Assembly: GCA_030142905.1 (NCBI GenBank)
Contig: JASJOG010000174.1
Span: 186,001-250,000 of the forward strand
DNA length: 64,000 nt
Reading direction: 5' to 3'
DNA from: Heliopora coerulea
Lineage: Eukaryota > Cnidaria > Anthozoa > Scleralcyonacea > Helioporidae
Made by a program: the position numbers and the translations under genes. Below, piece by piece: positions 34,280-45,717 of this stretch. The notes beneath the pieces were generated by a model. That model was not told the origin of the DNA. It made no database searches and saw nothing but the letters and a program-made list of their open reading frames with translations. Each line of letters opens with the position of its first letter. The first letter of the stretch is position 1.

Positions 34280-35178
34280 TTCGTTTGGCGGTCTTAAATC
34301 ATTTAGTCGCTTCAGTATTCAAATGATGTAAACAACGTTTGAGAGATCCATAAAACGGAAAAAACCCGAGACCAAACCGATTTGCTTCAATACGAACCTA
34401 AGTAACCTAAGGTTTGATCAACAACAGACCAGTCCCCGATCTTCCACACGGCCTTCTTGAGTGACCGGAATCCATGGATATATACCTATATATATATATG
34501 TATATATATATACATATACATATATATATATATATGTATGTATATGTATACTAGAAATGTGCACGCAACAACCCCTCGCCCACCCTTCCAATATATCTCT
34601 CGAGAATCAAAGTAACAATGATAATTTTTCAAAATTCTCAAAAAGATAAATCCTCCTGACTATAACTGGAAGAGGACTTGCAATAAAAAAAAAAATCCAC
34701 ACAGAATTTTGCAGCAAATAAACAACAATCCAAACTGGAAATTATTTTATATTTAAACTGCTTATAGTCATATTTACGTCTAAAATTTCAATTCTGCTCT
34801 ATTAAAACAAAAAGTTCGGCGAGAATAACGTTCAACGGCTTAACAAATGGTAAGATATCCATCCTTACAATTAAATTATTAAACATTGAATGATAGGATC
34901 AATCCCCTGAATTATTTACGGGTTTATGGTAATTCGTGTCGTTTTCCATATAGACTTCTCACTTATTTTGCCTTAAAGAAAGATTGTTTTATTAGATGAC
35001 CATACTTTCCGTCTTAAAACTGGAGCATTCTCATAGGTTATCAAACGGATACCGGCGTTATGGACAGCTCGTGATTGAATATTTTTCTGACATTTTTTTG
35101 ACTTAAAAAAATTGACAAATTATACGTTACCTCAATGTTGGCTACAAATGTCTTTAAGATCTGCTATGGTAAAGGTTT

Positions 35179-36470
35179 ATGCTAAGTATTCATCCGGAAG
35201 TACAAGACTTTGGTGACGAAGATGAAACGAATTACGAAATCGACGAAGTAAAGAAAGAAAACATGAACGAATTCTGCTGTTTTATCGCTGACCAAAAATC
35301 GGAAAATACAAAACATAAAACAAAATACGACAAGCAAACCTTGTGCACGTTTTGTCGAAAGAACAACGAGAAGAGGGAAGTAAAAGACGTACTTTTTCAG
35401 GGACGGCGGAGCGAAATTACGAGTGGCGGAGGGGGGCTTGAGATAAAAATACAGCATTTTGTGTGCTTCTCTGGGAAATTACACAACAAGTGTTTTAAAG
35501 CGTAGTTGTTTCAAAATTTCATTTGGAAAAAAGTGGGGGTGGGCTACAGCCCCCGCAGCCCCCCCGGCTCCGCCGTCCATGTTTTTCCAAGGCAAAACAT
35601 CAATAAAAAGAAAAAATGGCGTATAAACCTGCAATTCTTGCGTATTTTCAACTGAGCATTCAGTGGCACCTCGGGAAAAAGGGTTCAACGGTATAATTTA
35701 CTCAGACTACTTTAAACTTTCCCGAGAGGTTTTAAAATCGTGAAGAAAGCATTACCGGTCGAATACGGCAAAGGTCATCATGCACAAATCACTCTTGAAG
35801 TGAGAAAGACTGAAACGGACAACTGTTTTGCCGAAGGATAATTTGGTGACCAAAAACAAGAAGCTTTCTAGCGAGTTACCCGGTGGCTGTTTACCCTGTA
35901 TTTTTGTTTCGAGCCCAAAATACATCCTAACGTCTTCAATGGGGTGACATTTCATAGTGAAAAAATTGCTTATTGAGGCAATGAAATCTTTGTGTGGAAA
36001 GCGGAGAAAGCATCCAAAGACTGTCATGCCCTGGACAACTCTTCTGGATGACGAGTGTTCTATCCCACTTCTCAAACAATTGACCATGAATGCTGTCCGC
36101 TTAAATACTGCAAAATGTTCAAAAATAATCGTCGTATAGAGATAAATGAACCAGAATCTTCATTCTACTTTGCCAATAAACACCAGGAAAATCCAGGCGG
36201 TAATATTTGGTACAAGAAGTCTCCCTTAAGGAAGAATGAAGTCGGGAAGCTACTTTTGAAATCTGCTCAAAACAATTCCCTTCGCAGAACTTGTACTTCA
36301 AAGCTACTCGACTCAAACGTGCCTGTGACTGTGCAGCTCAGGTAAGTGGTTACCAGAACGTGAAAAGTCCCGAGATTTCTACTAATCGACATTTATTCAA
36401 CTTCAGCGAAGAATGTCGTTTTAATACAGTTAGTCGCTCAGGAAATGTCCTGACAGCAAGCGAGTTCCCT
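35179..36470 (+). pseudogene. Crypton-type tyrosine recombinase (DUF3504-like), broken
   Basis: The first 70 or so codons (35179-35397) contain EFCCFIADQKSENTKHKTKY, the core-binding signature of Crypton/KCTD1-type recombinases. The frame is cut by a MITE at 35398. After a poorly preserved middle, 36145-36342 reads FYFANKHQENPG, then NIWYKKSPLRKNEVGKLLLK and LLDSNVPVTVQL. A 5-nt offset then leads to SGYQNVKS, the GHxN box with His replaced by Tyr. The NHSxR box is largely lost (RRTCTSK in its place). The enzyme would cut and rejoin DNA through a tyrosine nucleophile; this copy cannot. Confidence 0.75.
35398..35581. mobile_element. short hAT-type MITE inserted in Crypton-like copy C
   Basis: The ends are CAGGGACGGCGGAGC on the left and, reverse-complemented, CATGGACGGCGGAGC on the right; subterminal parts are G-rich and C-rich. 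TTTTT flanks both sides. Copy A lacks the insert at the matching site (ACTTTTTCGCACTG near 12470), confirming an insertion. Confidence 0.75.
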
Positions 36471-36965
36471 TACGTCTTTTGTTCATATAAATCAGAAAGA
36501 ACCAAGACAAAGCGTTGCTGCAAAAAGTGAACAGTTGGCAAATGCATATTCCAAGAAGCTAACTTTGAGAACTGCTCTGTCAAGTCATAAATTGTCCAAT
36601 AATTGAGGTGGCGAAACCAGTCTTAGGCACCAAGAAAGCCATTTCCTTTGCCGGTCTTACATCATTTACTGGCTTCAGTGTTCAAATAAAGTAAACAAAT
36701 TGCGAGAGATTCATACAAGAGAAAAAAGAACGAGACCAAATCCATTTGCTTCAATACGTTACCTAAGTACGGTTTGTTCAACAACATACCAGTCCCCGAG
36801 CTTGCACACGGCATTTTTGAGTAACTGGAATCCATGGATATATATATTATATAAAGATAAATACACAAAGCGAAAATTTTTCTTCCTAGTCACCACGCGT
36901 GTAACAGGACTCCACGCACGTCAAGATTAGTACCTTGGCATGGCGCTTCGCGCGGTGGGCGAGGG

Positions 36966-37003
<38 letters not shown>

Positions 37004-37079
37004 ATAGATACACAATGCGAAAATCTTTCTCCCTATTCAGCACGCGTTTAAAAGGACTCCACGCACATCGAGATTAGCA

Positions 37080-37135
37080 CCCTCGCCCGCTCGGGCCTTC
37101 GGCCCGAGCACCCCGCTTCGCGGGGTGGGCGAGGG
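37080..37135. other. perfect three-way DNA junction (terminal structure of copy B)
   Basis: Basal stem CCCTCGCCC (37080-37088) pairs with GGGCGAGGG (37127-37135). Arm 1 is GCTCGGGCC-TTC-GGCCCGAGC (37089-37109). Arm 2 is ACCCCGC-TTC-GCGGGGT (37110-37126). Every base except the two TTC loops is paired and none is unpaired at the junction. It lies at the right terminus of Crypton-like copy B. Copies A and C keep only arm 2 and part of the basal stem. Confidence 0.95.
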
Positions 37136-37249
37136 GATAAGCTGTTTTGTAAGCGGTATCGTTTCCCATTAAAATTACTAGCACAGTAATGTAACAGCAA
37201 AAGTTTTAATTTAAAAAACAAACTTTACAATTTTTTGTCTGAGCGAAAG

Positions 37250-38915
37250 TTTTGCCTTTCTAACCCTACCAATTTCTATTCAATAAGACAAAATCTTAGT
37301 TTCTCGGAACTGTTTAAGTTACGCTATGTATCTTCCTTGTCAATTGATCATAACCTTAACTCATTAACAGGATTTAATCCTGTAGCCATTTTGAAGCACT
37401 TGTGACGGAAAATGAATAACAACGAACTAAGGAGATCTAGTAGACGACAATTAAATGCTTCCCGGGCATTTGGAAGACGAAAAAGAGTGATTTCCGTAGA
37501 TTTTTTTACGAATGATCAGGCTTAGATATTCATGAAACTGAGATGGAAAGTGACAGCAAGTGTGAAAGTGATGATTCTGACAGTCTTATAGAACAGAAAA
37601 GCAACTTCACTTATATATATGACCAAAACACCTCTTGGTCATAGATCATGTATTGGTACCTGATCAACGGATTTCCTCGAACTGTTTTTGGGTGATTAAT
37701 TTTTCGATCGCATCGTTATTCCCTCGATGACGTACGCTCAGACAAAATTTGGGGATCTACGATTTTCTACGAGTTTGAGCAGTATAGTCGGCTTTTTTGG
37801 CTTAAAAAATTTGATGAGAATTAACGAACTGAGAAAAGAGAACGTGTTTCAAGGACTGTATTGACTTTAATGGAAATTCTGGGTTAAAAAACATTTCCTA
37901 GAAAAGGTTTCGAGCTTTAAAGTGGGTATTTTAATATCTGGATATCGGACGCATGGGGGAAAAACTGGCAACTTGAGCAAATTTAGGCTTCTTGTTTCGT
38001 GATTTGGAAACCTTTCATTGAGTTTGTATATATTTCTGGCAAAAACATTTCGATTGAAGAAAGACGTGTTAAGTTCAATTGCCGTTTATCTTTCAAGCAG
38101 TACATACCGGAAAACCGTAGTAAATTTAGCATAAAACTTTGGATACTTTCCGAATCGGAAATTCAATTCGTCTGGCACTTTCAGGCTTACCTCCGCCAAG
38201 CGCTCAGCAATGACGACGTTTTCCTTGACTTCAAAATTGCGGACAATTTGAGAAGACGATGCTGTAATTCTTATCATCATTTCTAAGTCGATAATTATCT
38301 TCCATTCATTCACTTATTTTTTCCTTTCTTTTCATAATTCGACACGGAAGAACAAAGGCTGTACCTGAAGACATTCCTATCAAACCACGTCTCATTACTC
38401 GATACAATGAAATAAGGAACGGTGTTGATGGAAACGAATGATATCGTAGCAATGATTCTGTCAGAACTTCACCCAGAAAGGGGCTGAAATACTTAGTTTG
38501 GGTCTTCGTGAATATTTCGACTGCGAATCGGTTTTCCTTGGCACAACATACACAAGGGTAGTAAAGCCGCGTAAGTTATTTGGATTTTGACGTTGTGCTT
38601 GCTAAACGACTAACTTTAGACTACAATGCTAGAGAAAAGCTCCATTGTACGTCGTTTAGTCGTCGTATTGCAATCGACTTTGGTAGAAGTGTAAAGTGCC
38701 ACAAATTGTGGCATTATGTGCCCAAGTTATGTGTATAAATGTTCAAGAAATGTTTGATAGTATTACCCAGTAAGGGCAATGTGGTGTACGTTTGTAGACA
38801 AAATGACTGTTACGCGCCTTGTAATTCGTAGTATATGTACTTTTCAATGAAACGAGATTGATCATTTTGGCCCATTGCCTGGCTTCCGCGGTTTTCGACG
38901 ATACGTGAACGTTCG
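37250..38915 (+). mobile_element. piggyBac element remnant, copy 2
   Basis: Similar along its length to 18960-20745, starting with CCAATTTCTATTCAATAAGA and ending in GTTTTCGACGATACGTGAACG. It contains a piggyBac transposase fragment. The ends and TTAA duplications were not resolved. Confidence 0.65.
37999..38286 (+). pseudogene. piggyBac transposase core fragment, copy 2
   Basis: The frame carries ISGKNISIEERRVKFNCRLS and FKQYIPENRSKFSIKLWIL, corresponding to the first catalytic region of DDE_Tnp_1_7. The usual IDE motif reads IEE here, so the first catalytic Asp is lost. The frame stops at 38284-38286. Downstream sequence is matched only at DNA level to copy 1. Confidence 0.75.
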
Positions 38916-38932
38916 TTAAGTTTGTATCACGG

Positions 38933-39035
38933 AAAAACGATTTCTCATCCCTTGACGGGGATCGTACCTGCTGCTACTCAGCTAAAAACTACTCACACGG
39001 TAAGCTAAGGTGCAGATTATTCATCATCCTGATCA
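38933..39035 (-). ncRNA. tRNA-headed SINE fragment
   Basis: On the minus strand CTGCACCTTAGC leads into TTTTTAGCTGAGTAGCAG, then a B-box-like GGTACGATCCCC and AGAAATCGTTTTTCCG. These words match the family tandemly repeated at 27514-28031. Confidence 0.5.
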
Positions 39036-41917
39036 TGTCTTGAGTTACGTGTGACCAGTTCAGGGTCTCCAGTTTCGATAACTCGTATAGTGTGCCAAAA
39101 ATATTATAGTTACAATTATACCTACAATGCTAACTTTCAATGGTATTAGGGCCTTTTTATACGATCCCGGTTAGCCGGGTCATCCCGGGCAACTGCGATA
39201 TCTTCGTACTAGGGAGACCTCCGTACAGTCCGGCTATAGCAAGTAGGATCCCTGCACGCCAAGATGAATTTTTCTCCATAAAAACGTCAACAAGCGGGAT
39301 ATACTGGTAAACCGGGATGAAATGAATTGAAATGCGTATGCAACAAACAATTCCATATGGCAGAAATAGTGGAAGAGCATTTGAAGCCTCCAAATTTAGT
39401 TGAAAAATTTCAGTTTGGGTTTTAAGATATCATGCACAAGAAAACAAAAATTCTACGAAGCTGAAATAACATGCTGAACAAAATAAACCATTAGCTTGAA
39501 AACTGTTTTCCGTTTGATCGTTTTTTCGTCTCAATTTCTGGAAATTTCTCGCGTTTTTAGCTGTTTATTTCACAGCATATTTATAATGCATATAAACCCG
39601 GGATAAAATTCATCCCGTTTGACTGGGAAGGTCTGGGTATGCCGATGCATTAGACAGCCCCTAACTCTGCCTCTTGGTCCGATTGCTGCCAGCTTGTATG
39701 TAGGTTTGCAATGGAATTTTCCCAAATATTTGTTCCAGTAGCCAAGATGTTTGTTCTCATGGTCATTTTTCCATTTACAATAGAGCGGGGTCCTGACAAG
39801 GAATTTCTTCTGTTATGATATCACTCTTATATTGTGTGCAGTTAATAATGAAGTTGACTTGTGCGGAAGTGCAAAGAGACAGGCCCACTACTATAAAAAA
39901 ATTTGGGAACCATTACTATGAAAAATAAAAAAAAAATTGGGAGCCACAAATGCAGTCTCCGGTAGAGTGTACATGTACTGCCACTAAAGCATTAAGTACT
40001 ATGCTGATACTGTACTTTTACAATCACACCATTATTTCTTATGGGAAGAATTGGTATTTCTATAAATCTGTTTTTACGCATCTATCACTAATTTTTTGGT
40101 TTCACGTTATCAATCGACTTCCGACACTGTAATGCACGTCCAGTAATGAATAAAATAAAAGTAGGCGAAGAATCCTCCCGAAAATGCTTTCCACGTCCTG
40201 GAACATTTCATCCCTTTTTTTCCTAAAGACGCTTTGTCGCTCATTCGTATTTAAAATTAGAATCAATTTAAAATTCCATAATATGAATATTTTCAGAATG
40301 AGGTACCTGATTTACTGTATCACTACCATGTATTTGTCAAACTATCCTACCCAGGAAAACATGAATTATTTCCAAAGTTAAACGTGCATTTTATTAACTC
40401 TTCACTTGCATTACAGGACAACATTAACTCACCAGAACTATAGTACAGACCTGCTGACACGCTATGAACAAACGTCATGTGTAAATGTGGCTGAATGCCC
40501 ATTAAAATAAGCAAAAGAAAACTTACAAATGCACAAAACAAACCTGCAGTTTTATATTTCCTCACCTTTTGTTTTCCAGTACCACATGTTTGAACAATTT
40601 ACACATTGACTACCGAGGAGTCATGTTCCATTCAGAGACCTCTGCAAAGTCATCACTTAAAAAAAATGAAACAAAATATATATCACACATCAAACTTACA
40701 AGTACAGTATATCACTACCTTAGTTCATGGTTTGCACGTCCACTTGCAAAGAGATGTCAGATTATCGTCTTCCATCTCGTTACTACAAAGCTATCTTAAC
40801 AAAACATCTTTCTCATTTTGAACGTGATCAGAAGCTTTGAAAGAAACGTTTACCCACAACGCACCATCTATGCAAAGAATTAACTGACAACTATGAATAA
40901 AGCAAAAAAATCCTTCCAAACAAATATGACGTAACAACACCTCAAAATATTTTAGTCAGTTTTCTAGCTTCCTTCTTACTATAAGAATGCTTTCTCAAGA
41001 AAACATATTTCCAAAATTCGAAGGAACCCATAGTTTCATAAAAAGGCTTGCTTTCTATGTGCTTAGTGATTGCTTTAAGAAGATCTACAATAATCGTTTT
41101 ATCCATGACGTCCAACCTAGTGACCAAACAACCTAAGAAGATTGAAAGGCATAACACTACACAACTTTCAAAATTACATACAGTATTCAACTGGCCTCAT
41201 ATGTTTACACAGTAGTAACAACAACTATTCTTATACTAAAATGCATAGTACTTTGAGCGTTGACATTATATACTGCATTTTTTGTGCGATTAGTTACATG
41301 TTGTATGACCTGCTCTAGCCAAGAACATTACCTCCATTGTAATACTGGTAGCTAATCCTTATCGATAAAGTCTTACACTGTAATTGCTAGTGCCCTGAAA
41401 TTGCCACCGAAGAAACATGTATTAATTTGAAATTTGCAGCAACAAAATTATTGCATGACATTCGCTTCTGTTTGCAATTTGGTGTCTTTTAACTGCTGTT
41501 TTTAATGATAATTAACGAGAAAAGATTTTGAGAGAAATTGTTCAAAATCTCTTCCCTCTTTGTCACTTTGCAGCAAGTTTAGCCATTAATTGCTGCAATG
41601 CTAAATTTCCTCCATTCTGTCATCGTCTTAACCACGAGACAAAAATTATTCCAGCAGTGACATTCAAGATGTAATATCATTAATTTCCATGTACTATACA
41701 AGAGTAGAAAACCAAATACAGTAGCACGTGCCATAAACAAAGTCTTTGGACCAAAACCAAAATGTGTCTACATGTATCTGCCTTTCGAGTTGAGATAAAA
41801 TCTTTTTATCTCTTATTTACAAGTCATTCAATAAAAACAGACAGCTTTATACTTAAAGTGGACATAGGAGATATGTTAAATAACGTGACGACAGCTTTAC
41901 GGCCTTTGCCCTCAAGG
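39036..41917. other. non-coding; possible old MITE at 39148-39650
   Basis: 39148-39200 (GGGCCTTTTTATACG, then repeated ATCCCGG words) and 39595-39640 (CCCGGGATAAAATTCATCCC) look like the two mirrored sides of a decayed MITE, but no clean inverted repeat could be drawn. The rest is AT-rich with short unrecognised frames. Confidence 0.35.
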
Positions 41918-41925
41918 GGGTCGGG

Positions 41926-42602
41926 CAGGCCCGTAGCCAGCCTGCATCCCTCGGGGGGGATGCATTGATAGCTCTAGGGGGCAACGAACTAGACCCATCT
42001 GACCTGATCCATCAACAACATATCATGACCAACCAATTCAAAAATCAAAATACCCCTTCCTGCACGAGTGGAAACGAAGGAAAAAAAAAGAGACACTACC
42101 AAATATTTATATAACAATTATTAGTAGTCGATCTCGACATGATCGTTTAGTTTATCCAGTGCAACTTAAGTTCAACTACTAAACTTCTTGATTTATAAAT
42201 TTATTAGATTAACAGTATGTTGGTCTTCTTTAACGCATCATTAAGTGTTCGATTGAACCTAAATCAACTGCAAACGAGGGTGAAGTACTGCTTGTCTCTT
42301 GACGAATGTATCTAGATCCAGTTTAGCAGTTATTTTGGGTTCGAATGCAAGCAAGACCAAACTGGCTTGCCTAGGCTGCAGCATAGCACGTCGTGTTGGT
42401 TTGTCAATACGAGTTAACACGGAAAAGCCACTTTCACAAACGGCACTACTTAAGCCAATCGCTGCTACCTCATTTAGGAGTAGGCATACCTCATTTATCA
42501 TATTCATTTATTTCAATGAACACATTTTTTCCAGGGGAGGTGAAAAAAATTCTTGGGGGCATTGCCCCCCTAGCCTCCACTCCCCCCTTGGCTACAGATC
42601 TA
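41926..42602. mobile_element. internally deleted hAT transposon with 8-bp duplication
   Basis: The left end starts CAGGCCCGTAGCCAGCC; the right end GGCTACAGATCTA corresponds to the reverse complement GGCTACGGGCCTG with transitions. The flanks are GGGTCGGG (41918-41925) and GGGTCCGG (42603-42610), an 8-bp duplication with one mismatch, as expected of hAT. The 677-bp element keeps only the C-terminal part of a transposase on the minus strand. Confidence 0.8.
42259..42507 (-). pseudogene. hAT transposase C-terminal dimerisation fragment
   Basis: About 82 codons including IGLSSAVCESGFSVLTRID and PRQASLVLLAFEPKITAKL, which resemble the hAT_C dimerisation region (the CERxFS-type box followed by a leucine-rich helix). 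The catalytic core is absent from this copy. It lies inside the terminal repeats of the hAT element, confirming the superfamily call. Confidence 0.75.
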
Positions 42603-42610
42603 GGGTCCGG

Positions 42611-43660
42611 AATCATGGCCCAAGCGGAAAAATGTTACAAATTGGAGTCTTGGAAATGCGTTTTCCAGCATTTTCAGGGGTTAACAATTGAAAATTTTGC
42701 GCTTTTCTACTCTTCGTGTCGTCAAGCTTTCGCTTTCACGTTGATGCCATTTTGTTCAATGGGAAGATCCCTGAACCAAACAGCGCTTCAAATCCAAGAT
42801 GGCCTTGGTAAACATCACGAAGTCCGTCAAACAGACTTACTATGGCAAAAACAGTACGGAGTCAAATATTGCAGCTGAAAAACCTAATACATTATGTGTT
42901 CATCTTTGAAGTAATAAACATAAGTAAAAGGCTTACTGATTTGGGGAACTTTATGCGTACGAATGAGAGTTGCTCAGAAAGTAATTAACTGCTGGTAAGG
43001 AGCAAAGTAGTCAGCGGTTCATACCCGGTAGCCGAATCTCAATGAAACCCCAGATAACTTGAGAATGGCATGCTGAAATGCGATATTTTAATTCAACAAA
43101 ACACAGCGAAACAAAAGACTGTGGACAAGAAGTTTACAGATAAATACTGGACGCATTTCCATGTCTAGTGTCACCAAACCACAAAAATTTCGAAAATTCT
43201 TGTGTAAACTCTTATAAAAAAAAAGTAAAGAAAAGGAAATTCTTGCGGTTGCCTTAGTACAGTCCTGATCAAAACTTGCAAAAAATTTTCTATTTTACCC
43301 ACATTATCTCATTATACTTGTATGTACCTAAAGCGTCTTTCAAGAACGCAAAAACAATCGACGTAAACAACGCATGATTGAGATAGGAAGGGTTGTTTCA
43401 TTTCAAGCACTTTGACTTTCTCTTCCAATGTTCGACTTGCAAAAATGGGTCTCAATTTTTTTTCCAATTTTACTACAGAAATCAAATAACTGCATTCTTA
43501 ACATGTCTGCGAATTTCTGTTCCTTGAGGGACAAAAATGATGTCAATGTTTTAAGCACCTCAATCTTCTCTTTCTCAATGAAGGTTGTCTTGGCATTAAT
43601 GGAAACCACTAATGAACGGCTTCTGATGAACGGGAATACCCGAATCATCTGCACTTATTT
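42611..43660. other. non-coding, nothing firm
   Basis: The plus-strand 161-codon frame (42393-42878) runs across the hAT right end and is probably chance. No family recognised. Confidence 0.4.
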
Positions 43661-44520
43661 AATATCTTTCTCAAAGTCATGGAAAATCTAAGTCTGATTA
43701 CATAGCAAAATCCTCTCTTGTAAGACCTTACAGAAAACTATTTTAATAAAATCCAATTACCTCAAAATTCAACACATCACCCTAACAATCATCTCTCACG
43801 CACTAGTCAATCACCTATGAAAGCTGTTCTTAGGAATGCTCCTAAAAGTTTCCCATATACAGTATTAGCAGGACCATATTTATCATGTGAATAAAATCTA
43901 TCAAAGGTGAAGCAATTGAGCTCTTTTTACCTCTTTGTTCACTCTTAAAGCAAGTACTTTCCTGATAAGAGTTCTTCTTCACAAGTAATATCAAAATGAA
44001 GTGCCCTATAGGCAGTTCTGGACAACAGAAAAATTTTAAGGGTTACTATTCCAAAAATACAAGAAAGCAACATAATACAACTAGAGAACAAGTTTCTCTT
44101 GTTTCTTGGAAGAGTACTATCTTTAAACATTTTCTCCATAATTCTTTTCATTTAATGATAATGAATACATATGGCAAATATTTTGCTTACCGTATTTTCC
44201 TATATATTACTTCCTAACCAATCAAACAAAGGATAACGTACTTACAGTATGCAATCTATTCCAAGAAATTACAACAAACACACAGTACGTCAATGTTGTA
44301 CTTTGTTGTACTCTACTGACCAAAATTTTCACAAGCAACAACAAAGCCAATTCCCTAGTTATATGGTCTAACGTTAGCTCATACATGTAGCAAAAAACCT
44401 ATTGTAAATACAAATATGCCTTGCTGTACAGGAGTGACACCATTAACCCACAGTCCCATAAATAATGCATAAATGTTCAGCATACCAGTGCCACAAATGT
44501 CAGGCAAATAATGTACCATC
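43661..44520. repeat. AT-rich dispersed repeat, copy 1
   Basis: Matches 63154-64000 in direct orientation along its whole length, with many shared phrases such as CTACAGAAAACTATTTTAA and GGCAGTTCTGGACAA. A further diverged partial copy seems to follow at about 44570-44850. No coding potential recognised. Confidence 0.75.
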
Positions 44521-45708
44521 TGACATATTAAATTAAATATCATGCATTGGTACTCTTTCAGTACTGGTAGAACTTTCAATGTCATGGAAAGTTTAAGTCT
44601 GATTTCATGGCAGAAACTATTCAGAGTACCAGTACAACTACCAGCAAATTGAATGTGTCACTTCTGTAAGTCATGTTATATTCTTATACAAAGGAATTGT
44701 CACTGTGTATTTGCAATCAGATTTTTTCTTCATTACTCCTACCATTTACTCATAATGAATGCTGCACACAAGCTGAATATTTAACAGTATTTCCTGTCAC
44801 CTAATTTCCTAACCAAAAAAATAATCATAATACAGTACACTTATCCCATCAAATCTAAGAAATTAATAGACGCAAAAGCAAGCCTGTCATTCAATGTTGT
44901 CTTTTCAATTGCAAGTTTTATCTTCACCTCCAAGCCTTCTATTGACAATTCTACTAATGTACTACAGATATTATTATGAAATGATAACCTTATCAAATGC
45001 AAAACCTACTACTACCAAATAATTTAGACAAACCACGTGGTTCAATTTTTCCAGATAGTACCACATGATATCCAACAAAAAAAAAATTTAACAACTCAAT
45101 AGTATGATAAAAACTTAACACTTCATTTCCTTTCTAAAGTTATCTCAAATTTTCATCATTCCCAACAACCAAATCCCGCAGAAGGTTTTGTCTTTCAGTG
45201 ACAAAAATAAGATTGTTGTGTACAAGATTACGAATCACAGTAACCGCTTGTACACAAACGTAACCCTTCACGTCCACTACTTTTCAAAACCATTTCATTT
45301 CATTCAACAGCAACATCTCTCAATACCTCTAATGTAAAAGCCAAAACGCCTGACAAAAGCTATCTTCCCTACGACGCTCTATCTCTGTACGTTCACTTTC
45401 ATCGGTAAAGTAACGGCAACAATACTCAGATTTACATGTTAATGAGGAAAACTCAACAAACTGTAAGAGTCTTACTTATTCATTACGGTGCACAACTTTC
45501 TTTCACCAATCTTTGGCTGCATAAACGCTTCACAAAAATGCATCACAAATACCTTCAACCATTTCATTTTTCCATCAAGGGACGCTCTTAAGAAACATAC
45601 AATGTTTTAACGACGCCTGACTTTGGGCAAAATGAATCACTGAATAAATAATCTATTCCTTGTGCGACTGAATAGACGGTTTTTCTTCGAGACCTCTTTT
45701 GTCAATCT
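44521..45708. other. AT-rich non-coding DNA
   Basis: Contains the diverged partial copy of the preceding repeat and otherwise nothing recognised. Confidence 0.45.
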
Positions 45709-45717
45709 ACAGTCGGC

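Larger units (their letters stand above)
34551..36966 (+). mobile_element. Crypton-like element, copy C, nested in copy B
   Basis: Starts CTAGAAATGTGCACGCAACA inside the (TA)n tract of copy B and ends GCGCGGTGGGCGAGGGG at 36966, directly followed by the rest of that tract. It keeps the clearest recombinase remnants of the family and carries a 184-bp MITE (35398-35581). Its right-end structure is reduced to one GCGCTTCGCGC hairpin and a damaged basal stem. Confidence 0.8.
33385..37138 (+). mobile_element. Crypton-like element, copy B, split by copy C
   Basis: The left part is 33385-34550 (starts CTAGAATTCCGTGCACGCAA) and the right part 36967-37138, which resumes exactly where the left part stops: (TA)n, then AAAGATAGATACACAATGCG and the terminal GC-rich structure. 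The left part contains an internal partial duplication: the phrase with CTCGAGAATCC and AACTGGAAGA at 33424-33515 recurs at about 33716-33796. The right end carries a perfectly paired three-way junction (37080-37135). Confidence 0.8.

Noticed and set aside
42393..42878. A 161-codon plus-strand frame as a gene
   Set aside because: It runs across the right terminus of the deleted hAT element into unrelated flank, with no recognisable domain.
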